Assembly: GCA_963585895.1 (NCBI GenBank)
Contig: OY757904.1
Coordinates: forward strand, 70,158,567-70,222,566
Source: Sepioteuthis lessoniana
Lineage: Eukaryota; Mollusca; Cephalopoda; Myopsida; Loliginidae
Direction of reading: 5' to 3'
DNA length: 64,000 nucleotides
Shown: positions 60,710-64,000 of the stretch, one piece after another
Layout of the letters: each line of letters begins with the position of its first letter
Numbering within the stretch: position 1 is the stretch's first letter
Notes under the pieces: model-generated
Databases searched by the model: none
Seen by the model: the letters and a program-made list of their open reading frames with translations, nothing else
What the model was told of the DNA's origin: nothing
Translations under genes and position numbers: made by a program

Positions 60710-61207
60710 AACACGCAGCCCGTATCTCTAGCGATTATTAGGAGCTCCACAACGATGTCCTGGATATGACATTAAAAAATTTGATAGTGATACGTTAATA
60801 ATGCTGTTGATTTTGGGAATGAGGATTATCCCTTCATTGCTATGGCTCCAATGACACCCTTGCCTGGAGTGGTAGCACCTGATAGGGTCCTATCAATGGG
60901 TCAAATAGAAATGTTTTACGCTAAAATTGGCTGTAAACAAATGATTTATGCAAAAGTGAATTGTTTGAAATAGAACTCTCTGATGATTAAAATTTGTAAA
61001 CAAGTGATTGATTTTTTTACCTGTTAGCGATACATAACCTAACATGAAACGATTTAACTGTGTATAAAAGAATGAGCTTAGGCTTGTTTAAAAATTTTAT
61101 CGACAAAATATGTTAATCAATAATATATATTTAATATATGTGCAAAAAGAGGATTCGATATTGAATAATCTACAATGGTTGATATGCCATAAAACCTAAC
61201 CAAACCA
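60710..61207 (+). mobile_element. ~500-bp short retroelement (copy 8), sense orientation
   Basis: Landmarks in order are GATGTCCTGGATATGACATT, CCCTTCATTGCTATGGCTCC, GTAGCACCTGATAGGGTCC and ATCAATGGGTCAAATAGAAAT, then subunits around TTATGCAAAAGTGAATTG. The 3' tail is ATGGTTGATATGCCATAAAACC. Two further tail-like pieces follow (GGCTGACACGCCACGAAAC near 61216 and GTTGATATACCCTAAAGC near 61437), suggesting more remnants up to about 61480. Confidence 0.8.
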
Positions 61208-61539
61208 TAAAAAATATACAAAGGCTGACACGCCACGAAACACAATTAACGAACCTACTTGAAACCATCTGTGTACACAATACAAATAGTAATACAAGAA
61301 ACCATTTAATGTATGCAAACAAATGAGATTTGGCTCGATGAAAAATAATGTTATGGATAAAAAAAATTCGCTTACAAATCATATCTATGTATCATATATG
61401 TAAAAACAGAAATATGGTATAAATAACATGTAGCAGTTGATATACCCTAAAGCACAAACAACAGAAAAAAAAAAACAACATTTCTTGTGTGCTTCCGTTC
61501 GTCCGTTCTAATTAATAATCTAATCTACTCGGCAATTCT

Positions 61540-62325
61540 GCTCTTCATCATCATGATCATCACGTCGTGACCATCAGCACGGATGTCCCTGATCCTCTCT
61601 GGCCACTCCTCTCTAACGTCCATTGCTTCCGGCAGGTCTTCAGGGCTACATCCCGAATCGGCACAAAGCTGCTGTGTGTAGGTTCCAGTTGGTTGTCCTG
61701 TCTTTGGTCGGCCATGTGAAGGGGACTGCAGGAGTACATCACTTATGAGCTCGTCCCTACTTCTCCAGCAGAGTTCCGTATATCTGTTTCGTCTAACTTG
61801 GATAGTTTTCGTGTTTGGTAGCCGTAGAGCTGCTGCTTTGTGGAGTGCTGCCTGTATAACTTGTTCAATATTGCTCACAGCATTCTTGCGTAGTTGCCTT
61901 CAAGCTTTTTTTTTCCCATTCGTTTAAGTAGCGTCCATGTAGTGCATCCATATAACTGTATTGACACGAACGCTGCTTGGAAAAAATTGCGTTTTATTTA
62001 ATTGGTCATGTCTGTTCCATATGACTGATAGCTGTCCATGTCTTTGCTAGTCGCGTAGTGATGTCTGTCTCGGTTGATGAGACACTGCTACCTATGTAGG
62101 TGAACTTGTCTACAAGTTTCAGAGAGCTAGTGTTCAGTGTGAAGATATCGCCACTTTGATTACAGCACATGTTTTACGTTTTGTGCGCATTGCCATAGAG
62201 ACCTATGCCTGCAGCAATTAGTTCCAGATTATGTTACGGCTCGGGCGGGTGCATTTGCCGGAAGCACAATGTCATCGGCGTAGTCGGCGTCGGTAAAACT
62301 GCTCTTCATAAGTTGTTGGCAACCG
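61540..62325 (-). pseudogene. RTE-like retrotransposon relic, C-terminal half
   Basis: The minus strand reads MLSNIEQVIQAALHKAAALR, TKTIQVRRNRYTELCWRSRD and ELISDVLLQSPSHGRPKTGQ, then TYTQQLCADSGCSPEDLPEA and EWPERIRDIRADG. The 3' tail is ATGATGATGAAG-like (plus-strand CTTCATCATCATGATCATC at 61543). To the right, remnants of TYLGSSVSSTE and VNAHKT can be followed at 62040-62200, then an internal deletion, then a SINE insertion. It is broken by several frameshifts. Confidence 0.88.
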
Positions 62326-62557
62326 AAGTCGGGAGTGACCTGAAGGCTCCCTTTTCAATAGCAACTACACTGAGGTGTAAGGGAGAGCGCTACTCCTATC
62401 TCAGGATTGCTCCACTTTACCCTGGATAAGTGCCTTATATTTAAGCAAGTAGGTTTCAAGTAACATTTTGAAAATCTTTGGTATGACGCTACCTAAGATT
62501 GAACCCAGGTCTCCCTGACCATTGGTGAACACTGTACCCACTAGACGAACAATGTAC
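62326..62557 (-). mobile_element. tRNA-derived SINE (family A), third copy
   Basis: GGGAGTGACCTGAAGGCTCC, AACTACACTGAGGTGTAAGG and CAGGATTGCTCCACTTTACC are followed by the reversed tRNA-like head (AGATTGAACCCAGGTCTCCC, GGTGAACACTGTACCC). It lies at the end of an RTE relic, as the copy at 24158 lies within one. Confidence 0.86.
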
Positions 62558-62675
62558 TAATTTTCACACACAGAGTATTTAACAATTATAGATTCATCTT
62601 TGTTAAACAACTGAAATTAATCTAGAGTGAATTTACAATACAACAGAGTGAATCGAATTGCTAGAAATTAAAGCA

Positions 62676-62679
<4 letters not shown>

Positions 62680-62714
<35 letters not shown>
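62680..62714. repeat. (AT)n microsatellite
   Basis: About 17 AT units, followed to about 62810 by the dispersed sequence shared with 43902-44000. Confidence 0.95.
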
Positions 62715-62716
<2 letters not shown>

Positions 62717-62841
62717 TCCCCCAAGAAGGTTGAGCACTCGAGTGTGGAATTACCGGCAGCTGCGTAAATGCAGAGTTCTTCTCATGAATTTGGAAATCCA
62801 GTTACTGGTATTGTATATATAAAAATATATACGATAAGTAT

Positions 62842-63079
62842 TCCTCGTGGCGTAGTGGTTAAAGCGATGGACTGCGGAATCGTAGTTAGTGAGTTCGTAT
62901 TCCAGACGCGCTGGAATACGTTCACATTCCAGCAAATACCTTTGAGAAAGGTCCATACTCCCTTATCTTCCCAATTAAATAGTACCACTACTGTTCTTCG
63001 AGGAGAATGATTTTGGTATTAAATAATTTACAAACGTTGATATACCATTAAACAAAGAAACCAAACCAAACCAAATCAT
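62842..63079 (+). mobile_element. tRNA-derived SINE (family B) with full 3' tail
   Basis: The best-preserved tRNA-like head is CCTCGTGGCGTAGTGGTTAA (box A) and GGACTGCGG, then GAGTTCGTATTCC (box B, 62891-62903). A ~110-base body follows. The 3' end is TTTACAAACGTTGATATACC and ATTAAACAAAGAAACCAAAC, with three CCAAA units. The tail is the same as that of the ~500-bp family. Total length is about 238 bases. Confidence 0.85.
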
Positions 63080-63390
63080 GATGTCAAGGAATAGGTAATC
63101 TACACTGTCCAAAACTCAGCCTTATCATCAGGTGCAGATTGGTGTTAAAAGTTGAAAAACTTTTTTTTTTGCGGGGGACGGGTTGCAATTGCCCATCTGT
63201 AGGAATAAAGAAAGCGCATTCCAATCACCTTTCACAGGACAATCTAAATAATGAAGCGAAGTCGACAGTGAAAAAATTTTTTAACTTAACTCTAATCATT
63301 AACGTACCTTTCTGCTGGAAAATAGTTTCACTGCTTCTTCCGTAACTTTTAGCTAATACTTTAAAAAACATTATCATTAGATCTCAGGAT
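63080..63390. other. Spacer without recognised features
   Basis: Nothing recognised between the SINE and the RTE reading frame. Confidence 0.5.
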
Positions 63391-63395
63391 TTTAC

Positions 63396-64000
63396 ATGGA
63401 AGAAGAACTCAACTCGGTTCTCAGAAAAATTAAAAATAGGAAAGCTGCAGGGCTGGACGAAATTCCCCCGGAAGTATGGAAGACCAGACAATTCGACGAC
63501 ATACTGCTCCGACACTGCAACGCTGTTTACAATCAAAATCCGATAGATAGATGGATGAAGGGATGCATACTCCCCTTCCCTAAAAAGGGAGACCTCGGAT
63601 TAGCCAAAAACTACCGAGGTATAACACTTACATCCATAGCAGCCAAAATCTACAATGCCCTACTACGAAACCGCATAGAACCCCAAATCGACAACATACT
63701 CAGAAAAAACCAAAATGGCTTCCGAAGAAATAGATCCACGACCTCACAAATATTAACCATCCGTAGAATCCTTGAAGGTGTACGGGCAAAAGACCTACAA
63801 GCGACATTAATATTTGTTGACTTTACCAAGGCTTTCGATTCCATTCACAGAGGAAAGATGGAACAAATCCTACTAGCGTACGGCATACCTAAAGGAACCG
63901 TAGCGGCAATAACGATTCTCTGTAGAAACACTAAAGTAAAAGTACGATCACCAGATGGAGACACAGAATACTTTGACATTGTAGCAGGAGTACTACAAGG
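63396..64000 (+). CDS. RTE-like reverse transcriptase, uninterrupted 201 codons to window edge
   Basis: An open frame runs from an ATG at 63396 to the last base without a stop or frameshift. It reads MEEELNSVLRKIKNRKAAGL, DEIPPEVW and WMKGCILPFPKKGDLGLAKN, then YRGITLTSIAAKIYNALLRN (early RT motifs). NQNGFRRNRSTTSQ, LIFVDFTKAFDSIHRGKM (motif A, catalytic D), AYGIPKGTVAAIT, VKVRSPDGDTEYFDIVAGVL and Q follow. A stop lies 15 bases upstream of the ATG, and homology with the 23147-24771 copy begins just here. The copy is therefore probably 5'-truncated, lacking the apurinic-type endonuclease, and the ATG is an internal Met. The catalytic YADD and C-terminus would lie beyond the window. RTE clade is inferred from the C-terminal style of sister copies. 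R2-like families are excluded by the absence of a CCHC/PD end in those copies. Confidence 0.9.
   Translation, partial: MEEELNSVLRKIKNRKAAGLDEIPPEVWKTRQFDDILLRHCNAVYNQNPIDRWMKGCILPFPKKGDLGLAKNYRGITLTSIAAKIYNALLRNRIEPQIDNILRKNQNGFRRNRSTTSQILTIRRILEGVRAKDLQATLIFVDFTKAFDSIHRGKMEQILLAYGIPKGTVAAITILCRNTKVKVRSPDGDTEYFDIVAGVLQ

Overview
This looks like an intergenic or intronic slab of a large, AT-rich, repeat-choked animal genome. I found no convincing host protein-coding gene. The best guess is a coleoid cephalopod, probably an octopus. That rests on dense (AT)n, (AC)n and (AG)n microsatellites, many decayed RTE-like non-LTR retrotransposons, tRNA-headed SINEs, Tc1/mariner relics and an apparent 5S rRNA remnant of metazoan type. 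It is an inference from repeat style, not from a gene I can place. Family names rest on motifs read by eye.

Layout. 0-5 kb: the end of a mariner-like transposase, an RTE relic split by a ~500-bp short element, a tRNA-derived SINE, and a decayed DD34D mariner interrupted by another ~500-bp element. 6.2-7 kb: the C-terminal part of a Penelope-like element with a readable GIY-YIG domain. 14.6 kb: a 5S rRNA-like fragment. 15.3-15.9 kb: an LTR-like segment. 17-20 kb: a second mariner relic and two RTE relics. 22.7-25.2 kb: a nested structure in which a foldback element contains an RTE copy, which itself contains a SINE. 29.0-32.6 kb: a complete-ended DNA transposon with inverted repeats, a perfect 8-bp target duplication, two candidate introns and a broken hAT-like transposase. 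32.7-33.4 kb: a ~270-bp tandem repeat. 34.4-34.8 kb: a second copy of the foldback element. 38.5-39.3 kb: a SINE split by a ~500-bp element with an 11-bp target duplication. 42-46 kb: two more RTE relics. 56.0-59.0 kb: a non-LTR retrotransposon with a restriction-like endonuclease type C-terminus, whose 3' end occurs twice in tandem. 60.7-63.1 kb: more short elements and an RTE relic. 63.39-64.0 kb: an uninterrupted RTE reverse-transcriptase reading frame that runs off the window.

Nothing here acts together as a pathway. The history is of repeated insertion of elements into elements. Two short families, the ~500-bp element and a tRNA-headed SINE, share a 3' tail (GTTGATATGCCAT..AAACC-type), as expected if both are copied by the same LINE machinery. 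The most unusual object is the 3.59-kb hAT-like transposon at 29017-32606. Most of the remaining sequence is AT-rich and gave no recognisable signal.
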